From Peptococcaceae bacterium CEB3 (GTDB lineage: Bacteria; Bacillota; Desulfitobacteriia; Desulfitobacteriales; Desulfitobacteriaceae): a DNA stretch of 64,000 bases. Under the pieces are notes generated by a model. The model was not told where the DNA came from. It worked only from the letters and a program-made list of their open reading frames with translations, and did no database searches. The position numbers and the translations under genes are program-made. Location: contig LDXJ01000062.1 of assembly GCA_001029295.1 (NCBI GenBank), positions 248,001 through 312,000 of the forward strand. The letters are read 5' to 3'. This document shows, one piece after another, positions 51,109-58,339 of the stretch. How positions within the stretch are numbered: position 1 is the first letter of the stretch; every line of letters starts with the position of its first letter.

Positions 51109-52571
51109 GTCTGAAACAAGTTACGATCAACCCCATCACCCGCTTGGAGGGGCACGGTAAGATCGAGATTTTCCTCGATGAGCGGGGGGATGTCGCCAAC
51201 GCCTATTTCCAGGTCCCGGAACTGCGCGGGTTTGAAAAGTTCTGCGAGGGCCGCCCGGCTGAAGAGATGCCCCGGATCACCCCTCGCATCTGCGGTGTTT
51301 GTCCGTCTGCCCATCACATCGCCTCAACCAAAGCTCTGGACGGAGTTTTTAACGTTGAACCGCCCCCGGCTGCTAAGAAATTGCGGGAACTCTTTTACAA
51401 TGCCCATATGATTCACTCCCATATTGCCCATTTCTACGCCTTGGCCGCGCCTGATTTTGTGGTCGGCCCGGACGCGGACCCGGCTGAGCGCAATATACTG
51501 GGGGTCATTGGTAAGGTCGGGCTGGAAGTGGGGGGCGAGGTGATCAAACATCGGGCCTACGCTCAGGACATTCAGGCTATGATCGGGGGAAAGCCCACCC
51601 ACGCGGTCTGCGGTTTACCGGGGGGGATGAGCAAGAGCATCACGGAGGAGGAACGCAAGGATATTGAAGCGAAAGGAGAATCATTCGTCCGTTTTGCTCA
51701 GTTTTCCCTCAAGATTTTCGAAGATGTAGTGCTCAAGAACCAACGCTACGTGGATCTGATTCTCGGGGATCTCTATTACATGAGGTCTTATTACATGGGT
51801 ATGGTCGACGCCCAAAACAAGGCTAGCTTCTATGAAGGTCAGGTCAGGGTGGTCGACCCGGAGGGTAAGGAATTTGCCAGGTTCTCGGGGTTGGATTATC
51901 TGGAACACATCGGCGAGCACGTGGAGCCCTGGTCCTATCTTAAGTTTCCCTTCCTGAAAAAACTGGGCTGGAAAGGTTTCCAAGACGGCCCGCAGAGTGG
52001 GGTGTACCGCGTGGCTCCACTGGCCCGACTCAACGCGGCGGATGGCATGGCCACACCTTTGGCCCAGGAAGCCTATGAAAAGATGTACTCTACCCTGGGG
52101 GGTAAGCCGGCCCACCATACCCTGGCCAATCACTGGGCTCGCTTGGTTGAGCTCCTCTATTCTTCGGAAAGAGTGCTGGAACTGGCCCGCGATCCGGAGA
52201 TTACCAGCCCCCGGATTCGCGCCCTGCCTGAGGGGATTCCCAAAGAAGGGGTGGGAATTATCGAAGCCCCGCGGGGGACGCTCATCCACCATTATCAGAC
52301 GGACGAAAAAGGTATCCTGACTAAAGTCAATTTGATTGTCGCCACAGGTAACAATAACGCCGCTATCAATATATCCGTGCAAAGGGCGGCCAAGGGTCTG
52401 ATCAAAAAAGGCAAGGTGAGCGAGGGTCTCCTCAACATGGTGGAAATGGCCTTCCGCGCCTATGATCCCTGCCTGGCCTGCGCCACCCACAATCTTCCGG
52501 GCTCCATGCCGCTCCTGGCCAGAATCTATGACCATGACGGAAATTTATGGCAAGAAGTAAAGCAGGGCTGA
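51105..52571 (+). CDS. mvhA: [NiFe] hydrogenase large subunit MvhA
   Basis: A 488-residue catalytic subunit that splits or forms H2. The four nickel cysteines are in the N-terminal [15 protein letters not shown] and C-terminal DPCLACATH motifs. After DPCxxCxxH a ~27-residue tail remains ([17 protein letters not shown]...), which a maturation protease would remove; such a protease is encoded downstream. It starts with GTG overlapping mvhG. Together with MvhG/D and HdrABC it forms an H2-driven electron-bifurcating complex. The active-site residue is Cys, not selenocysteine. Confidence 0.95.
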   Translation: MSLKQVTINPITRLEGHGKIEIFLDERGDVANAYFQVPELRGFEKFCEGRPAEEMPRITPRICGVCPSAHHIASTKALDGVFNVEPPPAAKKLRELFYNAHMIHSHIAHFYALAAPDFVVGPDADPAERNILGVIGKVGLEVGGEVIKHRAYAQDIQAMIGGKPTHAVCGLPGGMSKSITEEERKDIEAKGESFVRFAQFSLKIFEDVVLKNQRYVDLILGDLYYMRSYYMGMVDAQNKASFYEGQVRVVDPEGKEFARFSGLDYLEHIGEHVEPWSYLKFPFLKKLGWKGFQDGPQSGVYRVAPLARLNAADGMATPLAQEAYEKMYSTLGGKPAHHTLANHWARLVELLYSSERVLELARDPEITSPRIRALPEGIPKEGVGIIEAPRGTLIHHYQTDEKGILTKVNLIVATGNNNAAINISVQRAAKGLIKKGKVSEGLLNMVEMAFRAYDPCLACATHNLPGSMPLLARIYDHDGNLWQEVKQG

Positions 52572-52603
52572 ACGGGACTGCGACAAGTGTTACAAGCGTA
52601 AAT

Positions 52604-52772
52604 CAGGCAAGGATAGACACATGTGGCGCAAGAATCCACTTGATGGACGCCCCCGGCTCGGTTAAACTGCAGGCAAGGGTAGATACAGGCGGGGCAAGAA
52701 TGTCGTCTTTGCGGGAGTTCTTGAAGTTTAGCCTCTGGGCAAGGACAGATACAAGTCAAGTAGGGTAAGAAT
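52604..52772 (+). repeat. Three 32-base repeats at an exact 66-base period
   Basis: Repeats start at 52604, 52670 and 52736, share CAGGCAAGGrTAGAyACA and GCAAGAAT, and are separated by 34 unrelated bases. Copies 1 and 2 differ at 5 of 32 positions; copy 3 is more diverged and has a 5-base insertion. The element fills the gap between mvhA and its maturation protease. A Cys-rich frame on the opposite strand is probably a by-product. Confidence 0.8.
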
Positions 52773-52801
52773 AGGGGTGCCACTAAAAGAGGCGGTGGGT
52801 C

Positions 52802-53419
52802 ATGGGAATTTTAGAAAGTGCTCCGGCACTTGGAGAATCAAGGTCGAGCGGCACCTTGTCGGGAATGGACGCCGGGGCCGGACAAGTGCGGTCAGGAGAA
52901 AAAAGGGTGGGGAGTGAAGGTGGGGGGAAAAGATCGAACTTGCTGATTTTCGGTTTGGGTAACACGTTGCTCTGCGACGACGGAATCGGCATTTACTTGG
53001 GGCGCCGCGTGTCCGCCTTGCTCTCGGGAGAGGATGGCTGCACCGGACCCAGGGCGGATTTCGTCGAAGCTTCCCTGGCGGGACTACAGCTGCTGGATTA
53101 CATCGTCGGTTACGAGTCTTTGGTGATCATTGATGCCATCCAAACCGCGGACGGAGTGGCCGGGCAACTGTACTCTTTCGGAGAAGAGGAATTGGCCGCT
53201 ACCGTACGCCTGACCTCGGTCCACGACATCAATTTGGCTACGGCCCTCCAACTGGGTCGCAGGTTGGGTATGCAGATTCCGTCCCGAGTGCTCATTTACG
53301 CTGTCGAGGCCAAAGATATCTTCACTTTTCAAGAAAGCTGCACGCCGGAACTGAATGCCGTCATTCCCGACTTGGCGGTAAGAATTTGCCTAGATATCCG
53401 GGAAAAATATGCCGGCTGA
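52802..53419 (+). CDS. Hydrogenase maturation protease (HyaD/HycI family)
   Basis: A 205-residue nickel-dependent endopeptidase that clips the C-terminal tail of the hydrogenase large subunit after metal insertion. The core begins LLIFGLGNTLLCDDGIGIYL, with the family GxGN motif and metal-binding Asp; the second acidic ligand lies in LVIIDAIQTAD and the histidine in TSVHDINLATALQL. The first ~48 residues are a Gly/Ser-rich extension without similarity, so a start nearer 52920 is possible, though GAGGCGGTGGG precedes ATG 52802. It is the last gene of the operon and presumably matures MvhA. Confidence 0.9.
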   Translation: MGILESAPALGESRSSGTLSGMDAGAGQVRSGEKRVGSEGGGKRSNLLIFGLGNTLLCDDGIGIYLGRRVSALLSGEDGCTGPRADFVEASLAGLQLLDYIVGYESLVIIDAIQTADGVAGQLYSFGEEELAATVRLTSVHDINLATALQLGRRLGMQIPSRVLIYAVEAKDIFTFQESCTPELNAVIPDLAVRICLDIREKYAG

Positions 53420-53516
53420 AGCCGACGTCGTCTTGACGGGCGCCGCAACCGACATCGCGGCTTGTCACGTAACCAGCATGGCGACAGACCCCGCAACCGC
53501 CATAGTAACACGAGTG

Positions 53517-53546
53517 ACAGCCTCCGGCTAAGCCGGAGGCTGTTTG
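53517..53546 (+). terminator. Terminator of the hdr-mvh operon
   Basis: ACAGCCTCCGGC, loop TTA-like, GCCGGAGGCTGT, then TTTGATT: a 12-bp perfect stem ~100 bases after the protease stop. Confidence 0.8.
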
Positions 53547-53547
53547 A

Positions 53548-53823
53548 TTACTCATGTAGATTTTTTCCGTCCGCGTTGTGCAACGGTACGCTGTCATAGT
53601 AGAGTTCGTCCGGACAGATATCAACTCCGTTTTGCCACACAATTGACAGTCCGGAAACATGAACAGTATTGAACATGGCAGGCTTTTGCAACTCTCCAAA
53701 CGGGACGAAATCGAAGTAAGGCTTTACGTCGAATATTCTGGTTTCATTGTTGCTGAACCTAATCAGCAATCTGTAATTGTCAAGGGGTTTTACCACAGTC
53801 GCTCTCGGACGCATGTTTTTCAC
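53548..53823 (-). CDS. DUF2442 family protein
   Basis: A 91-residue protein of the DUF2442 family. It contains FSNNETRIFDVKPYFDF and the C-terminal VWQNGVDICPDELYYDS that define the family. Its start overlaps the end of the DUF4160 gene by 4 bases. DUF4160/DUF2442 pairs are common mobile two-gene modules and are regarded as toxin-antitoxin-like; DUF2442 would be the partner/antidote (inference). Composition is more AT-rich than the flanking hydrogenase genes, in keeping with transfer. Confidence 0.85.
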   Translation of the reverse strand: MKNMRPRATVVKPLDNYRLLIRFSNNETRIFDVKPYFDFVPFGELQKPAMFNTVHVSGLSIVWQNGVDICPDELYYDSVPLHNADGKNLHE

Positions 53824-54086
53824 TCCAGTCCCTTGATTTTCAGGAGTTCGCCGTCATTTCTGTACGCTGTCCATGACGCTCTCAGTTCGTCGGAATGCAA
53901 AAGGACCCATGCTTCAACCAGTTTGGTCTGTTTGCGCGGTAACTCACCTGCTAGAATATTAGCATCAAAGTCAATGGACATCTCGTAGCTATTGTACATT
54001 GCGTGAACATGCGGTACATGGTGCTGAGTACCTTTTTCGATATATAAATAAATCAAAATTCCATAGAACGATGATATCAAAGGCAC
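53820..54086 (-). CDS. DUF4160 family protein
   Basis: An 88-residue protein of the DUF4160 family. Its hallmarks are the start PLISSFYGILIYLYIE, HHVPHVHAMYNSYEMSIDF and the tail LVEAWVLLHSDELRASW. The frame extends upstream to 54167, but family members begin just before PLISSFYG, so GTG 54086 is chosen; its ribosome site (GTGAG) is weak. It is coupled to DUF2442 by an ATGA overlap and is probably the toxin-like member. Confidence 0.82.
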   Translation of the reverse strand: MPLISSFYGILIYLYIEKGTQHHVPHVHAMYNSYEMSIDFDANILAGELPRKQTKLVEAWVLLHSDELRASWTAYRNDGELLKIKGLE

Positions 54087-54254
54087 GTTCGTCAACTCAC
54101 TTTCTATATTAAGTATATTGCATTTTTCCCCGCTTAACAATACTAAGACGCTGAGTCGAGAAGACATTTATCGCGCGGCTGACGAGTGGACTGTCAAATG
54201 CCTTCTCATACCCGCCGGCCTGCTGGTCGTCGAAGCCGAGGAGAAAGGTGCATC

Positions 54255-54428
54255 ATGACGGCCAATGCCATTACCAGTGGGGGACTGGTTCTGGTGAATT
54301 GTTCCCGCGGCCATCTCATCCTGACTTTCGGTCGTTTCATGATCAAACAGGGCTGGTCCGGTGCAAGGTTCGACCTTCCAGTGAGCTCTAAGAGTATCCT
54401 CGAATCTTGGCTTCGTCCCAACGATTAG
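54255..54428 (+). CDS. Hypothetical small protein (57 aa)
   Basis: ATG 54255 follows GAGGAGAAAGG and opens 57 codons with no recognised family; one Cys is present and the C-terminus is SILESWLRPND. An overlapping upstream frame ends TGA within the same ATGA, as in coupled genes. That frame has no ribosome site and conflicts with the DUF4160 leader region. It could be a real small gene or chance. Confidence 0.35.
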   Translation: MTANAITSGGLVLVNCSRGHLILTFGRFMIKQGWSGARFDLPVSSKSILESWLRPND

Positions 54429-54461
54429 GGCAAAAAACAGATTACTATGGGTTCAAGGTTA

Positions 54462-54490
54462 TTGACATATGGTCAAAATAGACCTAGAAT
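54462..54490 (+). promoter_or_regulatory. Sigma-A promoter with overlapping dyads
   Basis: Perfect TTGACA, 17 bases, TAGAAT. TTGAC-atatg-GTCAA overlaps the -35, and a GGCATATGCC palindrome lies at 54498-54507 near the start point, so a repressor site is likely. It drives the zinc-ribbon gene. Confidence 0.75.
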
Positions 54491-54576
54491 AGATTATAGG
54501 CATATGCCAATAAAAACTCGGGAGCTATACACTGACCGTGAGTCACTCAGAATTTAGGAGAGAGGGGTTACGTGTT

Positions 54577-54855
54577 ATGCCAAATAGAGATGGAACCGGA
54601 CCTTGGAATCAAAGCAGCGGACAAGGGCAAGGAAACGGACAAGGGCAGGCCGCAGGGAGAGGAATGGGAAGAGGATCAGGAAGAGGCATGGGAAGAGGAA
54701 TGGGAACAAGGGGTCAAGGCGGCAATAATTTCGGCGCGGGTCCCGGAGGAGATTGCGTCTGTCCGAAATGTGGGACGAAAGTATCGCATCGGGTAGGTAG
54801 TCCGTGTAATTCCCAGACCTGCCCCCAGTGTGGTGCGCAGATGATCAGAGGATGA
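54577..54855 (+). CDS. DUF5320-like Gly/Gln-rich protein with zinc ribbon
   Basis: A 92-residue protein. The N-terminal MPNRDGTGPWN is the DUF5320-type signature, a low-complexity Gly/Gln/Arg-rich middle follows (GRGMGRGSGRGMGRGMG), and the end is a zinc ribbon (CVCPKCGTKVSH, CNSQTCPQCGAQM). Such proteins accompany NifX/NifB-like and Mrp/NBP35 genes in anaerobes and are thought to take part in metal or Fe-S handling. ATG 54577 follows GAGGGG at ten bases. Confidence 0.75.
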   Translation: MPNRDGTGPWNQSSGQGQGNGQGQAAGRGMGRGSGRGMGRGMGTRGQGGNNFGAGPGGDCVCPKCGTKVSHRVGSPCNSQTCPQCGAQMIRG

Positions 54856-54923
54856 GCAGATGAGAAGGGGATGACCGGTGTTTGCTCGTATTGCACAATA
54901 AGCAGAGAAAGGAGGTGACAACC

Positions 54924-54968
54924 ATGCCAGGAGGAGATGGAACAGGCCCGTTGGGAAGAGAACACTGA
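54924..54968 (+). pseudogene. Truncated DUF5320 paralogue (14 codons)
   Basis: AAAGGAGGTGACAACC is an ideal ribosome site, followed by MPGGDGTGPLGREH and a stop. This equals the invariant first residues of DUF5320 proteins (MPxGDGTGPxGxG), cut short. It is either a truncated gene copy or a translated short peptide. Confidence 0.6.
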
Positions 54969-55016
54969 ATAAGGCAAATACCTACTTAATGAGGTGGGCA
55001 GGGGTAACTTCCTAAC

Positions 55017-55039
55017 AGCCTACTTTTGAAAAGTAGGCT
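55017..55039 (+). terminator. Hairpin downstream of the DUF5320 remnant
   Basis: AGCCTACTTT, TGA, AAAGTAGGCT: a 10-bp perfect stem with a three-base loop, without a following T-run. Confidence 0.5.
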
Positions 55040-55123
55040 GGACCGAACGTGAGCACTGGTTAGTTGTTGGAGATGGATGGTAAGGGTAGAGTAGACTTAA
55101 GCGAAAAGAAAGGATAATGCAGG

Positions 55124-55525
55124 ATGTCAAAGTTAAGTACAGCTTTACAGGAGATTATCGCCAAGCAAGATGTTTTTCCGATCGCAACGGCTAATCAAGA
55201 TGGCACGCCGAATGTCGTGCCCATGACCTTTGTGAAGGTCTATGATGAAAACAACCTGTTAATCGTCGATAATTTCATGAACAAAACCAGAAAGAATTTG
55301 GCCTCAAATCCTCGCATGGCTATTTGTGTATGGGATCTTAAAGCCGGTCAGGCTTATCAGATTAAAGGGAGGACAACCCGGGCAACGTCGGGAAAAGTGT
55401 TCGATGAAGCCAAAAACTGGGTTGAGGAAAAAATGCCGGGTTTACCAGCGCAGGCAGCAGTTCTGTTGAGTGTGGAGCAAGTTTTTGTGTGCCAGCCGGG
55501 TGATGATTTAGGTAAGGAAGTTTAA
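55124..55525 (+). CDS. Pyridoxamine 5'-phosphate oxidase-like flavin-binding protein
   Basis: A 133-residue split-barrel protein of the PNPOx-like family. The FMN-binding strands read FPIATANQDGTPNVVPMTFVKV and NKTRKNLASNPRMAICVWD. Relatives in anaerobes bind FMN or haem and may reduce small molecules; PLP synthesis is unlikely for such a short member. AAAGGATAATGCAGG precedes ATG. It stands alone between the zinc-ribbon gene and the DUF134 gene; the gap 55526-55770 shows no clear promoter. Confidence 0.88.
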   Translation: MSKLSTALQEIIAKQDVFPIATANQDGTPNVVPMTFVKVYDENNLLIVDNFMNKTRKNLASNPRMAICVWDLKAGQAYQIKGRTTRATSGKVFDEAKNWVEEKMPGLPAQAAVLLSVEQVFVCQPGDDLGKEV

Positions 55526-55770
55526 GAGAGTTTGAGTCTTCGTTTTTTTGGCTTTAAGTAAAGAAACATAAAAACGAGCAGGATGAGAGATTTTTGTTAG
55601 GGTTCGCGAGAGAGTCTGCCGAAATTGTCCGAGCTAGTGAGTACATCTATGGGCTGAGCTAGAATGCATGTGAGAGTCTGCCTGAGAAGGGATAGGCTCT
55701 CCATGACCCAAAAAGCAACCTAATACTGCGGTAATATGTGCATAATGACATTGGGGTGGTGCGCCAGGGG

Positions 55771-56103
55771 ATGTCAAGACCAATAAAATGCCGAAGGGTC
55801 GATTTTGTTCCCGTTAACCCAGCGTTTTACCCGCATCTAGAAAACTCTGAAGAAGTGGTGTTAAGGATCGAAGAAGTGGAAGCGATGCGGCTTTCCGACT
55901 ATGAGGGCATGGAGCAGGATGCCTGTGCTCAAAGTATGCAGATATCCCGAGGGACATTCCAACGGCTCATCTATGCGGCTAGGAAAAAGCTGGCCGACGC
56001 GTTGGTCAATGGTAAGGTGATCCGCATTGAAGGCGGGAACTACGCGGTTGCAGGGCAATCGGGAGAAGCGCATGGAAGATGCAGAAGATTTCGTGGGGGA
56101 TAA
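55771..56103 (+). CDS. DUF134 family putative DNA-binding protein
   Basis: A 110-residue protein. It starts MSRPIKCRRVDFVP and contains LRIEEVEAMRLSDYEGMEQDACAQSM and the helix-turn-helix QISRGTFQRLIYAARKKLADAL, all typical of DUF134, a sigma-70-region-4-like regulator usually found with NifX/NifB-like and Mrp genes. It probably regulates this metal-cofactor cluster. GTG 55738 is in frame, but similarity begins at 55771. Confidence 0.87.
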   Translation: MSRPIKCRRVDFVPVNPAFYPHLENSEEVVLRIEEVEAMRLSDYEGMEQDACAQSMQISRGTFQRLIYAARKKLADALVNGKVIRIEGGNYAVAGQSGEAHGRCRRFRGG

Positions 56104-56273
56104 GACAACTCATTCAATACGGCCAAAAAATATCGGTAAGAATACCGGTGTAAAATACCTTCAAAATTCAACAGGCTTCTTTCTGGTTACTGGGTTCGGG
56201 GCTGCGTTCGCGCGCTCCCTAACGTTAAGGCAGAGATGTAGTTCAATAGTTTTTCGGAAAGGGTGTCGGCGAT

Positions 56274-57209
56274 ATGAGAATTTTTGGCCCCGTTCCTTCC
56301 AGACGACTAGGGCAAAGCCTTGGCATTAACAACATTCCGCCGAAACATTGTTCCTATTCCTGCGTTTATTGTCAGTTAGGGAGAACCGACAGGATGCAGA
56401 TGGCGCGGAGCACCTTCTTTGAACCGGAGGACCTTTGGCAGGAAGCTGAGACCAAGATCACTCAGCTAAAAAAGCTGGAACAGAGAATCGACTATATCAC
56501 GTTTGTCGGTGACGGAGAACCCACCTTGGACGAAAACTTGGGAAAAACGATAGGGCTTTTTAGACAATCCGGCTTTAAAGTAGCCGTAATTTCAAATGCG
56601 TCCTTGATTTGGCGGCATGATGTCAAGGACGATCTAATGTTGGCTGACTGGGTGTCTTTAAAAGTAGACTCGGTCCGTGCGGACACATGGCATAATATAG
56701 ATAGGCCTTACGGGTACTTGAGTCTCAAAAATATCCTAAACGGTATCATAGACTTCGCCCGGGTTTTCAAAGGTACGTTAGTTACCGAAACTATGCTTGT
56801 CAGGGGGATAAATGATGACGAAGAAAGCGTCGGGCAGACGGCGGCTTACCTTAGAAAAGTCAAACCGGCCAAAACTTACATCTTAGTGCCAACCCGGCCC
56901 CCAGCGGAAAAAGCCGTGATGAGGCCAAAGGAAGAGAATCTGCGAGCAGCCTGCCGGATTTTTGGAGAGAAGGTTAAAACCCAGGTGGAGTGCATATGTG
57001 GGGATGAGGGGACGGATTTCAGCATGGAGGGAGACCCAAGAGAAGACATTTTGAGCATTGCCTCGGTTCATCCGCTCAGAAAGGAGGTCGTAGCATTGTT
57101 ACTCAAACGACGTAACTGCGAGATGGATGTTGTTGACAAATTGCTCAAAGAAGGTGCCATGGAGCAGGTTTCCTACGAAGGAAGACGTTACCTTTTAAGA
57201 AAGTGGTAG
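56274..57209 (+). CDS. Radical SAM protein (COG0731/molybdenum-cofactor-like)
   Basis: A 311-residue radical SAM enzyme of the group annotated as Fe-S oxidoreductase. The cluster motif is PKHCSYSCVYCQLG, the SAM-binding glycine segment FVGDGEPTLD, and IGLFRQSGFKVAVISNASL follows as in the AdoMet barrel. The C-terminal part (after ~250) has a small winged-helix-like segment (VVDKLLKEGAMEQVSYEGRR). The reaction is unknown. It starts ~170 bases after the DUF134 gene and is followed closely by an Mrp-type ATPase, so it probably shares their cofactor-related role. Confidence 0.88.
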   Translation: MRIFGPVPSRRLGQSLGINNIPPKHCSYSCVYCQLGRTDRMQMARSTFFEPEDLWQEAETKITQLKKLEQRIDYITFVGDGEPTLDENLGKTIGLFRQSGFKVAVISNASLIWRHDVKDDLMLADWVSLKVDSVRADTWHNIDRPYGYLSLKNILNGIIDFARVFKGTLVTETMLVRGINDDEESVGQTAAYLRKVKPAKTYILVPTRPPAEKAVMRPKEENLRAACRIFGEKVKTQVECICGDEGTDFSMEGDPREDILSIASVHPLRKEVVALLLKRRNCEMDVVDKLLKEGAMEQVSYEGRRYLLRKW

Positions 57210-57251
57210 AAAGCGGTAAGACCTCGCGAGAGACATAATGCGAGAGACGTA

Positions 57252-58124
57252 ATGATTAAGGGGATGGACGTAGTGGACCAACAAGGAAAAATAGCAGATT
57301 TTCAAGATTTCAAAGTAAAGACACTCGAGACAAATTCGATCCGGCGGGTGATCGGCATTGTCAGCGGCAAAGGAGGCGTTGGCAAATCCCTAGTGACTTC
57401 TATGCTGGCGGTGCTGATGAAAAGGAAAGGCTACAATGTCGGTATTCTGGACGCTGATGTCACAGGCCCTTCCATACCGAAGATGTTTGGCATTAACAGT
57501 AAGGCCGGGGGAAACAAATACGGCCTGGTGCCCGTCCAATCTGGGGATGGTATCCGTATCGTTTCCGTGAACCTTCTTTTGGAAAAAGACGACATGCCCG
57601 TAATCTGGCGCGGTCCCATACTCTCCGGAACAGTTAAACAGTTTTGGTCGGAGGTGGTTTGGGGAGACCTGGATTTCCTCTTTCTTGATATGTCACCGGG
57701 AACCGGAGACGTCCCTTTGACAGTCTTTCAGTCTCTGCCACTGGATGGGGTTGTTGTGGTGTCCTCCCCTCAGGACCTCGTTCACCTGATTGTGCGCAAA
57801 GCTTACAATATGGCAAGATCAATGGATATTCCCGTCCTGGGGATTATAGAAAACATGAGTTATTTAAACTGCCCGGATTGCGGCAAGCGGATCAATGTGT
57901 TCGGCGACAGTCACATCGAAGCCATTGCGGCGGAGCTTGGGACACAGGTGCTGGGCAAAATGCCGATTGATCCGAGCGTTGCCGAGCTTTGCGACCACGG
58001 GGAGATTGAGAATATGACGCAGGATTACCTGGAGGCGGCAGCGGACCATATTGCTAAAATAACAGAAACGACAGGGCAAGAAATCAATCCAGAAAACAAT
58101 AAAGAAGGTAATAAAGAAGGTTGA
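57252..58124 (+). CDS. Mrp/NBP35 family P-loop ATPase (Fe-S carrier)
   Basis: A 290-residue deviant-Walker ATPase: GIVSGKGGVGKSLVTSML for the P-loop, DADVTGPSIPKMFG, and DFLFLDMSPGTGDVPLT. The cluster-bridging CxxC lies in NMSYLNCPDCGKRIN. Dimers transiently bind a [4Fe-4S] cluster and deliver it to apo-proteins. The C-terminal end is a Asn/Lys/Glu-rich tail. It starts 42 bases after the radical SAM gene and is followed by a metal transporter-NifX fusion, in keeping with metal-cofactor trafficking. ATG 57264 is an alternative start. Confidence 0.92.
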   Translation: MIKGMDVVDQQGKIADFQDFKVKTLETNSIRRVIGIVSGKGGVGKSLVTSMLAVLMKRKGYNVGILDADVTGPSIPKMFGINSKAGGNKYGLVPVQSGDGIRIVSVNLLLEKDDMPVIWRGPILSGTVKQFWSEVVWGDLDFLFLDMSPGTGDVPLTVFQSLPLDGVVVVSSPQDLVHLIVRKAYNMARSMDIPVLGIIENMSYLNCPDCGKRINVFGDSHIEAIAAELGTQVLGKMPIDPSVAELCDHGEIENMTQDYLEAAADHIAKITETTGQEINPENNKEGNKEG

Positions 58125-58129
58125 TGGAC

Positions 58130-58194
58130 AGAGCCCGCACATTCGCGACTTCAGTCATGAGTTAGGACGGTCTTGCATACGACATGCGGGCTCT
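58130..58194 (+). other. Long-loop inverted repeat after the Mrp gene
   Basis: AGAGCCCGCA (58130) pairs with TGCGGGCTCT (58185) around ~45 bases. It might be a terminator-like or protein-binding element in the spacer between the Mrp and transporter genes; no T-run beyond TTATG. Confidence 0.45.
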
Positions 58195-58339
58195 TATGTC
58201 AGATTCCCTCGCTGCTGGACTCCCTCATGGCGGAGTCCCATCTCGGGGGATTCCTATCTCTGAATGCCCTGGCCTGTACCTAGCCGGTCGGGTAATTCGG
58301 CGTGATTTCAAGGGGGCCAAGTCTGAGAGGAGGCCGAAG

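Noticed and set aside
51681-52535. Long minus-strand frame opposite mvhA
   Set aside because: Antisense shadow of the hydrogenase large subunit; GC-rich codons leave the complementary frame open.
52604-52772. CRISPR array (32-base repeats, 34-base spacers)
   Set aside because: Only three copies, 5 of 32 mismatches between the first two, a 5-base insertion in the third, no dyad in the repeat and no cas genes.
52526-52783. Cys-rich 85-codon protein on the minus strand over the 66-base repeats
   Set aside because: The cysteines arise from the repeated DNA; no ribosome site is visible and the frame overlaps the end of mvhA.
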